DNA of 51,938 nucleotides, taken from positions 1-51,938 of the IMG/VR virus record IMGVR_UViG_3300028706_000260, one strand, 5' to 3'. Origin of the DNA: a virus. A program made the translations under genes and the position numbers. Shown piece after piece: positions 42,266 through 48,781 of this stretch (within the stretch, counting starts at the first letter, position 1; every line of letters begins with the position of its first letter). The notes beneath the pieces are model-generated. The model had not been told where the DNA came from. It worked only from the letters and a program-made list of their open reading frames with translations, and made no database searches.

Positions 42266-42925
42266 ATGGACAGATCTAAGTTTAAGAGTATGATAGCGTT
42301 CCTCGACATGCTTTGGATCCTCTTGGCGGGTTTCGGTGCAATGTTTATAATAGCATATCTATTGATTCAACCACCAGCAAAAAATGCAGACATAATCAAA
42401 AAGGCCGAGTATATTATCAACCTCGTATGGGATGAAAATGTAGGTCATGATATCGATCTGTGGGTCATGGATCCTAACGGTAATGTTGTTAGCTTTAGAG
42501 GTAAGACCGCAGGCTTTATGAACCTTGAGAAGGATGATGTCGGTAACCAAAATGATACGATAACTGATGAATATGGCAATGCCACCACATTAAGGATCAA
42601 TGAAGAAACTGTAACATTACGAGGCACTATTCCCGGAGAGTATCAAGTTATGATACATGTATATTCAAGAGGTGTTGGAACTAATGCAGACCCGAAAGAC
42701 TTTTATGTGGAAGTTATAAAGGTCAATCCTTATAAGAACGTATACAGACATTCTGGTGTATATAGGGCTAGGGGTCAGCAAATATCTATAGTAAGATTTA
42801 CAGTAGGTCCTGATGATAAATTTATTGGCTTCAATAATCATCCATCTAATATTATAAAATTCTCCCAAATAAGTGCCTCATTAGCTGGTATCACATCATC
42901 GATAACTGAGGAGATACCATTATGA
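42266..42925 (+). CDS. MotB/ExbD/TolR-like subunit with YfaP-like periplasmic domain
   Basis: 219 aa. Short N-terminus then one span 'MIAFLDMLWILLAGFGAMFIIAYLLI' with Asp14, the position of the proton-accepting Asp in MotB/ExbD/TolR ('..D....LL..F'). The periplasmic part starts 'LVWDENVGHDIDLWVMDPNGNVVSF' (about 53-77) and continues with 'GEYQVMIHVYS', the 'W-x-x-x-x-D-x-D-L-x-V-x-D-P-x-G' pattern of YfaP/DUF2135-type beta-sandwich domains. No OmpA-type peptidoglycan-binding motif is seen. Overlaps the next gene by ATGA. Likely forms a complex with the preceding channel gene. Confidence 0.8.
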   Translation: MDRSKFKSMIAFLDMLWILLAGFGAMFIIAYLLIQPPAKNADIIKKAEYIINLVWDENVGHDIDLWVMDPNGNVVSFRGKTAGFMNLEKDDVGNQNDTITDEYGNATTLRINEETVTLRGTIPGEYQVMIHVYSRGVGTNADPKDFYVEVIKVNPYKNVYRHSGVYRARGQQISIVRFTVGPDDKFIGFNNHPSNIIKFSQISASLAGITSSITEEIPL

Positions 42926-43401
42926 TTGATTTTGACATGATCCGAATAATTGCAACGTTAAGTTTTTTTCTGATTGCAGCATTCTCTATTTTTATTATGA
43001 TAAAGTATGGCAATCATAACCCACTCATGTATCTCATCATTCCGATCGTATTGGTGTTATCTACATACACATATAAGATATCAGAGTCTCTTATGGGATA
43101 CCCCGTATCGATATCTAGCCAAGGTATGGAGCAAATGTATGTGCATCATTATACTGGTCCAAACAGAGAGTGGATATACATCTGGGCTATAGATCTGAAG
43201 TTATCTAAAATACCTCGTGCATATAAAATTCCTTTCTCTGAGGAGAATGAAAAGAAGATGATGGAGGCCAAGAAAAAGCAAGATCAGGGGTATCCCCAAA
43301 TCATGAAGTCGGAAAAGATTGATAATCCCAATAAAGGTAGCAGGACAGAATTATCCATCCAATTTTATAAATTTTCAGGTGCTGCAGCTTCAGATAAATG
43401 A
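42922..43401 (+). CDS. Two-TM protein, last gene of the membrane cluster
   Basis: 159 aa. Two closely spaced spans: 'IRIIATLSFFLIAAFSIFIMI' (about 7-27) and 'PLMYLIIPIVLVLSTYTYKI' (34-53), followed by a soluble domain (SISSQGMEQMYVHHYTGPNREWIYIWAIDLKLSKIPRAYKIP...) and a Lys-rich tail (EENEKKMMEAKKKQDQ). Function unrecognised. ATGA overlap with the MotB-like gene shows co-translation. A new promoter follows, closing the unit. Confidence 0.78.
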   Translation: MIDFDMIRIIATLSFFLIAAFSIFIMIKYGNHNPLMYLIIPIVLVLSTYTYKISESLMGYPVSISSQGMEQMYVHHYTGPNREWIYIWAIDLKLSKIPRAYKIPFSEENEKKMMEAKKKQDQGYPQIMKSEKIDNPNKGSRTELSIQFYKFSGAAASDK

Positions 43402-43434
43402 TTAAGCTTAGTCTATAATAGTCTAATAACGGTG

Positions 43435-43463
43435 TTGCCCATTTCTCGTAAATGTGATATAAT
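43435..43463 (+). promoter_or_regulatory. Early promoter, TTGCCC-17-TATAAT
   Basis: TTGCCC (43435-43440), 17 bp, TATAAT (43458-43463), followed by a leader similar to that at 46202 (AACTATATTGAATTGA). Confidence 0.8.
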
Positions 43464-43495
43464 AACTATATTGAATTGAAAGAGAGAACTATATT

Positions 43496-43768
43496 ATGAA
43501 CACATCAAACACATCATTCAAAGCTCAAATCGGCCAAATCATCATGGCAAAGGATTTTGGTAATTTAGAATCTGATTACATCGTAGGTGAAGTTACTTAC
43601 GTTAATTCAACAGGTGTAGTTGAAGGAATCATCCTTGAACGTGTAGTGGATTTCGAAGACGTTACTGGTGAGTATGATGATGGCTTCTTCTCTACATTTC
43701 AGAACGGTTCATTGTTAACTGATAACACCTTCGGTGATCGTCTATCTCAAATGCATTTATGGGCATAA
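43496..43768 (+). CDS. Unknown small protein, first gene of an early unit
   Basis: 90 aa. Beta-rich (AQIGQIIMAKDFGNLESDYIVGEVTYVNSTGVVEGIILERVVDF...). No cysteine motifs, TM or signal peptide. Behind a strong early promoter with AAAGAGAG as Shine-Dalgarno. No family recognised. Confidence 0.78.
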   Translation: MNTSNTSFKAQIGQIIMAKDFGNLESDYIVGEVTYVNSTGVVEGIILERVVDFEDVTGEYDDGFFSTFQNGSLLTDNTFGDRLSQMHLWA

Positions 43769-43770
43769 TC

Positions 43771-44028
43771 ATGGACAAGAAAATGATCCAATTGGATGTT
43801 GAGGTATTGAAGTCGTATCGCAATGCTATTTTATCATATATCGAACAGATCGATAAATGGGAAAAGTCCGCATTTAATAGGGAACGACTTGGTCAAAACT
43901 ACCACTACCTTGCTATCGCTGACCATGTTATTGGTCGGGAAGGTTTAGTTGAATATGATTGGTATCTCACTAAAGGCAACTTTGATGGGATGACTTTGTC
44001 CGCTGCTCATGGTACTGAAATATTCTAG
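43771..44028 (+). CDS. Unknown small helical protein
   Basis: 85 aa from the ATG at 43771, two bases after the previous stop; an in-frame ATG at 43759 overlaps the upstream gene. Mostly helical and charged (EVLKSYRNAILSYIEQIDKWEKSAFNRERLGQNYHYLAIADHVIG). No family recognised. Confidence 0.75.
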   Translation: MDKKMIQLDVEVLKSYRNAILSYIEQIDKWEKSAFNRERLGQNYHYLAIADHVIGREGLVEYDWYLTKGNFDGMTLSAAHGTEIF

Positions 44029-44037
44029 GAGATTGTT

Positions 44038-44337
44038 ATGAACATGTACCCTTACGAAGATGATTATGACACCTGTGTTGGTGAAGATCATAAATTCAAA
44101 GATCGTGTTAAACTTGGCGTATCCCCATCCACGTCTGTGGAAAACTGGGATGCTACTAAGAAGAAAAAAATGGAAGTTATGTTCAATTGCCATAACATTA
44201 AGTCTGGTACTGGATTGGTTACAGTTTGGCAATTTTGGGTGGGCTATGGGTTTGCCTGGGCTGAGTACTCTTTAGAAGAGGCATTCATTAGATATCCCCT
44301 AGATAAATGGGAATGGATAATGATCGAGGATGAGTGA
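44038..44337 (+). CDS. Unknown small protein
   Basis: 99 aa behind AGGAG-N6-ATG. Acidic N-terminus (MNMYPYEDDYDTCVGEDHK), aromatic middle (TVWQFWVGYGFAWAEYSLEEAFIRYP). Overlaps the phosphoesterase start by 8 bp. No family recognised. Confidence 0.75.
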   Translation: MNMYPYEDDYDTCVGEDHKFKDRVKLGVSPSTSVENWDATKKKKMEVMFNCHNIKSGTGLVTVWQFWVGYGFAWAEYSLEEAFIRYPLDKWEWIMIEDE

Positions 44338-44836
44338 TGTATACGTAATATCCGATCTACACTTCGGTCATAAGAATATCCTTAATTATCGTACAGGCTT
44401 TTCTTCTATTGAAGAGCATGATACCATTATAATGGATAATATATTATCTACAGTTGGTGAACGTGATACTCTCTGGATGCTTGGGGACTGTTTCTTTAAT
44501 GAGGAATCGCTGGAGTATCTCCGTAGAATATCATCAAAATGTCTTCAGGTTAACTTGGTGTTAGGTAACCACGATACAGATAATGCTGTACGGCAACGAA
44601 ACATCCGAACGATTCTTAATGAAGGCCTAGTTAATAAGATTGGATCTACATTTAAACGTCATGGTGCTTGGTTGACACATACGCCAATTCATCCCGACGA
44701 ATTGCGTGGTTGTACTAACATCCATGGTCATGTGCATACAGCTACCATACAAGATAGTAGATATTTTAACGCATGTGTAGAGAACATTAACTACACTCCC
44801 CGTTTATTTACAGAGTGTATATATGAAAATGATTGA
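44330..44836 (+). CDS. Calcineurin-like metallophosphoesterase (YmdB-like size)
   Basis: 168 aa. Full metal-ligand set: 'VISDLHFGHKN' (Asp9, His11), 'WMLGDCFF', 'LVLGNHDTD', 'THTPIHPDEL' and 'NIHGHVHT'. Single-domain phosphatases of this class act on nucleotides or phosphoproteins; the substrate is unknown. Overlaps the ligase start by 14 bp. A second, different member lies at 48.8 kb. Confidence 0.9.
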   Translation: MSDVYVISDLHFGHKNILNYRTGFSSIEEHDTIIMDNILSTVGERDTLWMLGDCFFNEESLEYLRRISSKCLQVNLVLGNHDTDNAVRQRNIRTILNEGLVNKIGSTFKRHGAWLTHTPIHPDELRGCTNIHGHVHTATIQDSRYFNACVENINYTPRLFTECIYEND

Positions 44837-45947
44837 ATCTTTAAATACATTATATAAGAGAGACACTACAGGCAAGATCCGATCATGGACTGCTCAAGTA
44901 TCCAAGAACGGTTCACAAGGTTCTTGGCGTGTCATTACAGGTATACTTGATGGAAAAATGGTAGTATCTGAATGGCGTTTGTCTGAACCCAAGAACGTTG
45001 GTAAGAAAAATGAAACAACAGGATACATCCAGGCACTTGCGGAATCATATGCTGAACTCAAGAAAAAGACAGAAACTGGCTATTTTCTCGACATTGATGA
45101 TATTGATAACTTCGCTAAGTTTAAACCTATGCTTGCTAATGATTATGCTAAGCTAAAGAAGCCGGTAGAGTTTCCGGTCATATCACAACCCAAGTTGGAT
45201 GGGATCCGGTGTATCGCTCGTGTAGATGGTCTATGGACTCGTACTGGTAAACCTATTACTTCAGTCCCCCATGTCTGGGAATATTTGGAAGACAATTTCT
45301 TTCGGCAGTATCCAGATATAATTCTCGATGGTGAGTTATACAACCATGAGTTGAAGGACGACTTTAATACAATAACATCTATTGTTCGTAAAGCAAAACA
45401 TACTCCAGAGGATATTGCGAAGTCTAAGGCATTAGTACAATACCACATATATGACTGCTATGATCCATTCGTGCCTGAGTGGGGTTTGGGTAATCGTCGT
45501 AAATTCTTATATAGAAAAAGTGGTCTACGGATTGGATCTGAGTGTATTCAATTAGTACCTAATCATTTATGTGAAAGTGTAGAGGATCTTGATGATACTT
45601 ATTCTGGATATGTTAGTGTGGGTTACGAAGGTCAGATGGTTCGTATTGAAGATTCGGAATACCAGAACAAACGATCTAAGAATCTCCTGAAACGTAAAGA
45701 ATTTATCACAGAAGAATTTGATGTAGTTGCTGTTGAAGAAGGTCAAGGTAATTGGTCTGGTTGTGTTAAGAGATTTAAGTTTGATGGATTCGACGCTGGT
45801 GTTCGAGGAACTCAAGCTGAGATGGGAGATCTATTGAATGCCGATTGTCCTGCATGGGCAACGGTACGATATTTTGAATTGACACCAGATGGTGTGCCAC
45901 GTTTCCCAGTGGTGGTTGATTATGGATATGGAGAACGAAATGACTGA
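44823..45947 (+). CDS. ATP-dependent DNA ligase
   Basis: 374 aa (T4 gp30: 487; T7: 359). Adenylation motif I 'PKLDGIRC' with the nucleophile Lys124, motif 'WTRTGKPI', 'ILDGELY', 'YEGQMVRIEDSEY' and 'LLKRKEF', then the OB-fold part. The N-terminal 80 residues resemble a WGR-type small domain ('WTAQVSKNGSQGSWRVITG'), also seen in some phage ligases. Seals nicks in replication and repair. Confidence 0.92.
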   Translation: MKMIESLNTLYKRDTTGKIRSWTAQVSKNGSQGSWRVITGILDGKMVVSEWRLSEPKNVGKKNETTGYIQALAESYAELKKKTETGYFLDIDDIDNFAKFKPMLANDYAKLKKPVEFPVISQPKLDGIRCIARVDGLWTRTGKPITSVPHVWEYLEDNFFRQYPDIILDGELYNHELKDDFNTITSIVRKAKHTPEDIAKSKALVQYHIYDCYDPFVPEWGLGNRRKFLYRKSGLRIGSECIQLVPNHLCESVEDLDDTYSGYVSVGYEGQMVRIEDSEYQNKRSKNLLKRKEFITEEFDVVAVEEGQGNWSGCVKRFKFDGFDAGVRGTQAEMGDLLNADCPAWATVRYFELTPDGVPRFPVVVDYGYGERND

Positions 45948-46134
45948 TACTAGTTACATCGGCGCAGCACTATGGGCAATTACATTTGTTCAAGTTATTT
46001 GGTCATTGACTATAACCCATTCAATGATGACCAAGCCGTGGTCTAGAAAGTATGCGGCTAAGATGTTTTCTGTAATATTCATTATGGGTTGTGTGGGCAT
46101 TATACACTTCCAACAAATGATGGAGAGTAATTGA
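45940..46134 (+). CDS. Small two-TM membrane protein
   Basis: 64 aa from the ATG at 45940, overlapping the ligase stop (GGAG 7 nt upstream). Spans 'YIGAALWAITFVQVIWSL' and 'MFSVIFIMGCVGIIHF' joined by a basic loop (KPWSRKYAAK). Function unknown. Confidence 0.75.
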   Translation: MTDTSYIGAALWAITFVQVIWSLTITHSMMTKPWSRKYAAKMFSVIFIMGCVGIIHFQQMMESN

Positions 46135-46178
46135 TTATGAAGGATATATCCTTATAATAAAATAGTCTAAGGAAAGGG

Positions 46179-46207
46179 TTTACTTTTGGTGCGTTATAGG
46201 TTATAAT
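46179..46207 (+). promoter_or_regulatory. Early promoter, TTTACT-17-TATAAT
   Basis: TTTACT (46179-46184), 17 bp, TATAAT (46202-46207). A 14-bp palindrome AAGGATATATCCTT (46140-46153) lies just upstream and could end the preceding transcript weakly. Confidence 0.8.
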
Positions 46208-46239
46208 ATAACTATATTGAATTGAGAAGGAATTAGATT

Positions 46240-46521
46240 ATGACTGAAATGAGAATTGTTGGAACTATTGAAGTGACTGAGGTTTTGTTTGGCGAAGATG
46301 TTTATCAACGTCAGGTAGAGGTTGGTCGCTTTGGTGCAATTTGGCTTATATGCGATGCTACAGCATGGATGTTTGTTGGTGAGTCGAAGCAATCCCAACT
46401 TGAGTCTAGATGGCAGGAAATGGTTAATCCAGAGCCAGAGCCATGGACTGATGAAGAGCAACAAGAAGCTCTATGTGAGCAGATGGCGTCGGATGATTAT
46501 GAGAATACTTTTTATCTGTAG
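46240..46521 (+). CDS. Unknown small acidic protein
   Basis: 93 aa after GAAGGAATTAG. N-terminal beta-rich part (MRIVGTIEVTEVLFGEDVYQRQVEVGRFGAIWLICD) and an acidic tail (PEPEPWTDEEQQEALCEQM). No family recognised. Confidence 0.75.
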   Translation: MTEMRIVGTIEVTEVLFGEDVYQRQVEVGRFGAIWLICDATAWMFVGESKQSQLESRWQEMVNPEPEPWTDEEQQEALCEQMASDDYENTFYL

Positions 46522-46578
46522 TATGGTGAAAGGTATGAATCATAAAATGGATTGTAGTATACAATACGAGGATAATTA

Positions 46579-46881
46579 ATGAGCTATTCTAGATGGGCTG
46601 AATCAGACGTATATTCATTTGACGCAGGTGACTGTGGTATCTGTATGTGGTGTAGTTTAGTCCCTCCAGTGAAACGACCGAATAATAAGCTCGGTATTGA
46701 TGCGCCATTACCTGACGATTTTACAACAGATTCTAGACTTGGTATGGTGGAGCATTTATCACGACATCGTGTATTGGGTGATGATGTCCCCGAAAGAGCA
46801 TTCACTCAGTTACAGAGTGATATAGAAGAATTTGGTGATAAGTATAGCATATTAAATGAGAAGGAATTATATTATGAATAA
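46579..46881 (+). CDS. Unknown small protein with CxxC and a leader-derived C-terminus
   Basis: 100 aa, Shine-Dalgarno GAGGATAATT. Contains 'DAGDCGICMWCSLVPP' (Cys-x2-Cys-x2-Cys), a possible metal site, and 'HLSRH'. The last ten residues (ILNEKELYYE) are encoded by a DNA segment nearly identical to the leader/Shine-Dalgarno element at 47554. Overlaps the next gene by 8 bp. Confidence 0.75.
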   Translation: MSYSRWAESDVYSFDAGDCGICMWCSLVPPVKRPNNKLGIDAPLPDDFTTDSRLGMVEHLSRHRVLGDDVPERAFTQLQSDIEEFGDKYSILNEKELYYE

Positions 46882-47098
46882 ACCAAGTGATTATCTAGCG
46901 ATTCGATTCTGGGGAGTTAGACTTGGATCTTTTAGTTATTATATCAAGCGTGAACAAGAACGTGCAGCAATTGATAATGCGCCGTTGAATGCTATCTATT
47001 ATCGTGAAGATGTTGGGTGGCGTACACTAGACGATGTTACTAATGAAAATGTAATTGCAGATGCTAAACGTGCCGGCATAATGGCGGGAGGTGAGTGA
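46874..47098 (+). CDS. Unknown small protein
   Basis: 74 aa from the ATG at 46874, 7 nt after AAGGAA (the upstream in-frame ATG at 46856 precedes that Shine-Dalgarno). 'DYLAIRFWGVRLGSFSYYIKREQERAAIDNAP...' and 'NVIADAKRAGIMAGGE'. No family recognised. Overlaps the next start by one base. Confidence 0.75.
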   Translation: MNKPSDYLAIRFWGVRLGSFSYYIKREQERAAIDNAPLNAIYYREDVGWRTLDDVTNENVIADAKRAGIMAGGE

Positions 47099-47307
47099 TG
47101 TTAAAGAAGCCACAAAACATAATTAAGTTTAGTTCCAGATCAGAAAATGGTGACTACACACAGATGGTATTTGATGGTGCAGGTATGTGTCAGACTAATA
47201 TGATGCTACGTTTCGAGAACTTCTTACGAGGTCTTGGGTATATGAAGGATGGGAGCCAGAGCAATTGCTCTGCAGAGCAAACACTAAACAAAGAGGATAA
47301 ATTATGA
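47098..47307 (+). CDS. Unknown small protein carrying internal palindromes
   Basis: 69 aa from the ATG at 47098 after GGGAGGTGAG (GTG at 47095 less likely). 'IIKFSSRSENGDYTQMVFDGAGMCQTNMMLRFENFLRGLGY' resembles a small alpha/beta fold in phage early regions; function unknown. Its 3' part (SQSNCSAEQ) is encoded by three alternating copies of an 8-bp inverted unit. Overlaps the next ATG by 4 bp. Confidence 0.72.
   Translation: MLKKPQNIIKFSSRSENGDYTQMVFDGAGMCQTNMMLRFENFLRGLGYMKDGSQSNCSAEQTLNKEDKL
47257..47280 (+). repeat. Alternating 8-bp inverted repeats (overlapping palindromes)
   Basis: CAGAGCAA, TTGCTCTG, CAGAGCAA in direct succession: two perfect 16-bp palindromes (47257-47272 and 47265-47280) share the middle unit, so two mutually exclusive hairpins are possible just upstream of the next gene's start at 47304. 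Confidence 0.85.
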
Positions 47308-47498
47308 TATTAAATGATGATAATATGACTATTGGTGAATTGAAAGATGAGATCACCAAACTAAACTTAATGGATTATTATATAAATGGCATCGGATTGC
47401 GCAGATCGGATTGCGCAGCCATTCTGACAGTGATTGAACATTTCTCCACAGAATCAGAATATGCTGCTTGGATTGTTGAGAATGATGTATCATTATAA
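47304..47498 (+). CDS. Unknown small protein with internal tandem duplication
   Basis: 64 aa after AGAGGATAA. 'MTIGELKDEITKLNLMDYYI', then residues encoded by a 14-bp tandem repeat (47391-47418), then 'AILTVIEHFSTESEYAAWIVEND'. Because 14 is not a multiple of 3, the duplication shifts the frame between its two halves; the present ORF reads through both. No family recognised. Confidence 0.68.
   Translation: MILNDDNMTIGELKDEITKLNLMDYYINGIGLRRSDCAAILTVIEHFSTESEYAAWIVENDVSL
47391..47418 (+). repeat. 14-bp perfect tandem repeat
   Basis: ATCGGATTGCGCAG occurs twice in direct succession (47391-47404, 47405-47418) inside a coding sequence. Confidence 0.9.
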
Positions 47499-47519
47499 CA
47501 ATTTAGTATAAGAAACCAG

Positions 47520-47548
47520 TGGACCTTCCTTAGGATCTATGCTATAAT
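47520..47548 (+). promoter_or_regulatory. Early promoter, TGGACC-17-TATAAT
   Basis: TGGACC (47520-47525), 17 bp, TATAAT (47543-47548); the downstream leader GTATATTAAATGAG is shared with the promoter at 50911. Confidence 0.75.
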
Positions 47549-47579
47549 ATAGTATATTAAATGAGGAAGGAATTATATT

Positions 47580-47717
47580 ATGAAAGATTTTTTAGAACAG
47601 GCTCTTATCAATTCACGCGCATTCGAAGCAACTGGTATATTTACTGATATCTTGGTTTGTTTGCTTGTAGTATGCGTTGTTAGTACTGTTATCCTTGTCA
47701 AGAAAGGTGCACTGTAA
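47580..47717 (+). CDS. Small single-TM protein
   Basis: 45 aa. ATG at 47580 after AGGAAGGAATTAT. Short amphipathic N-terminus (KDFLEQALINSRAFEATG) then one span 'IFTDILVCLLVVCVVSTVILV' and KKGAL. Stop overlaps the next start (TAATG). Function unknown. Confidence 0.75.
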   Translation: MKDFLEQALINSRAFEATGIFTDILVCLLVVCVVSTVILVKKGAL

Positions 47718-47911
47718 TGAGTAAATTTCAACCGATAGATTTAACTGATTTCGAAATCAGTTCGGTTATGCCTGATCAGTATAAAGACATATTTTGTGAT
47801 ATGGGATCTTTAAAATCATTTATGGTCTCCCGCATCCAGGATGAATGTCGCGCTCAAATACTCAAGCAAATTAATGCGGAGTTTAATGGGATTGATTACT
47901 ATGAAAGCTAG
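47717..47911 (+). CDS. Unknown small acidic protein
   Basis: 64 aa, start overlapping the preceding stop. 'FQPIDLTDFEISSVMPDQYKDIF', 'RIQDECRAQILKQINAEF'. Overlaps the next gene by 11 bp. No family recognised. Confidence 0.72.
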   Translation: MSKFQPIDLTDFEISSVMPDQYKDIFCDMGSLKSFMVSRIQDECRAQILKQINAEFNGIDYYES

Positions 47912-48098
47912 AGAATATGATTTAATGTCATCCACCGTCGAGGTTGGTTTGAAGAATGGCTTTGAACAAGCACATAGAAAATTATGCAGTCTCGCGGATG
48001 ATGACGATACTGCATTATTAAATGCTATGGTGGATATTTTACACACATCTCTTATGGATTCCATATCTGAGGTGTTTACATTTGATGGAGAACGATAA
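47901..48098 (+). CDS. Unknown small helical protein
   Basis: 65 aa from the ATG at 47901 (an in-frame upstream ATG at 47841 would overlap the previous gene heavily). 'SSTVEVGLKNGFEQAHRKLCSLADDDDTALLNAMVDILHTSLMDSI' suggests a helical bundle. Stop overlaps the next start (TAATG). Confidence 0.7.
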   Translation: MKAREYDLMSSTVEVGLKNGFEQAHRKLCSLADDDDTALLNAMVDILHTSLMDSISEVFTFDGER

Positions 48099-48268
48099 TG
48101 AATAGGTTGACATTTTATGATTGGGCCCTCATAGCTATTGTGACTATAGTTGCATTTTTGTTTATCGGGTTGTATGGATTCGTGGTCACCGCAGTACCGC
48201 TAGTATTAATAATCGGTGGTGTATGGGGAGCGTTGAGGATTATACGTGTTATCAAGGGAGATGACTAA
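48098..48268 (+). CDS. Small two-TM protein
   Basis: 56 aa, TGGAG 9 nt upstream. 'WALIAIVTIVAFLFIGLYGF' and 'AVPLVLIIGGVWGALRII' are two spans with a basic C-terminus (RVIKGDD). No family recognised; typical inner-membrane early gene. Confidence 0.75.
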   Translation: MNRLTFYDWALIAIVTIVAFLFIGLYGFVVTAVPLVLIIGGVWGALRIIRVIKGDD

Positions 48269-48292
48269 TGTTGTATGATATTGGTGGGTGTC

Positions 48293-48589
48293 ATGGAAAT
48301 GACGTGCGTCCAGTACATAGATAAGATTAGTGAGTATACTCCAATAGATATAAATCTATTACTTGACGAATGCCGGATAAAATTTGATTACACATCAGAT
48401 GACTATTTAAACGGCCGAGGTTTCAAATCACCCCATATGGAAATGTTGATTAAACGTAGATATCATAACACACGTACTACGGGCATAAATAATGCCAGAA
48501 GTGCAATGGAAAGGGCTAAGAATAATACCAGAACAGTCTTTTCCATTGCACTTGGTATTATATTAATAGTTATATTAATTGGAATTTAA
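48293..48589 (+). CDS. Unknown tail-anchored small protein
   Basis: 98 aa from the ATG at 48293 (GGTGGG upstream; ATGs at 48275 and 48299 possible). Soluble N-terminal part (YIDKISEYTPIDINLLLDECRIKFDYTSDDYLNG), basic middle (KRRYHNTRTTG), and a C-terminal span 'VFSIALGIILIVILIGI'. Ends directly before the next ATG. Confidence 0.7.
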   Translation: MEMTCVQYIDKISEYTPIDINLLLDECRIKFDYTSDDYLNGRGFKSPHMEMLIKRRYHNTRTTGINNARSAMERAKNNTRTVFSIALGIILIVILIGI

Positions 48590-48781
48590 ATGAAAACATT
48601 TACAGAAATGGTTAAGGGTCCTATCGTCCATGGTGATAAGGTCACTTATAAATTCAAAGGCAAGACCTTCACTGGTGTTGTTAAAGGCATTAATCCAAAA
48701 GACTTCAATGAAATCTTAGTTGATCCTGGAGATGGTGTATTAGACACTATCAAAATTAAAGATGTCATGAAGAGGTATTAA
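48590..48781 (+). CDS. Small SH3/KOW-like protein of unknown function
   Basis: 63 aa. 'VHGDKVTYKFKGKTFTGVVKGINPKDFNEILVDPGDGV' is a short beta-barrel-like pattern ('GDkV.y..kGk...GvV'), as in small regulatory adaptors; assignment is by pattern only. Stop overlaps the phosphoesterase start. Confidence 0.7.
   Translation: MKTFTEMVKGPIVHGDKVTYKFKGKTFTGVVKGINPKDFNEILVDPGDGVLDTIKIKDVMKRY

Noticed and set aside
41769-42925. Assignment of the channel pair as a Zorya-type defence system
   Set aside because: ZorA/B-like pore features exist, but the long ZorA tail, the peptidoglycan-binding ZorB domain and any ZorC/D/E effector are absent; the neighbours are a protease and a peptide transporter.
46523-46579. 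18-codon ORF ending on the start of the 46579 gene
   Set aside because: No convincing ribosome-binding site and no protein features.
48268-48324. 18-codon ORF beginning MLYDIGGCHGN with an excellent Shine-Dalgarno
   Set aside because: The start resembles a phosphatase DIHGN-type motif and could be a leader peptide or a remnant, but it is too short and unsupported to call as a gene.
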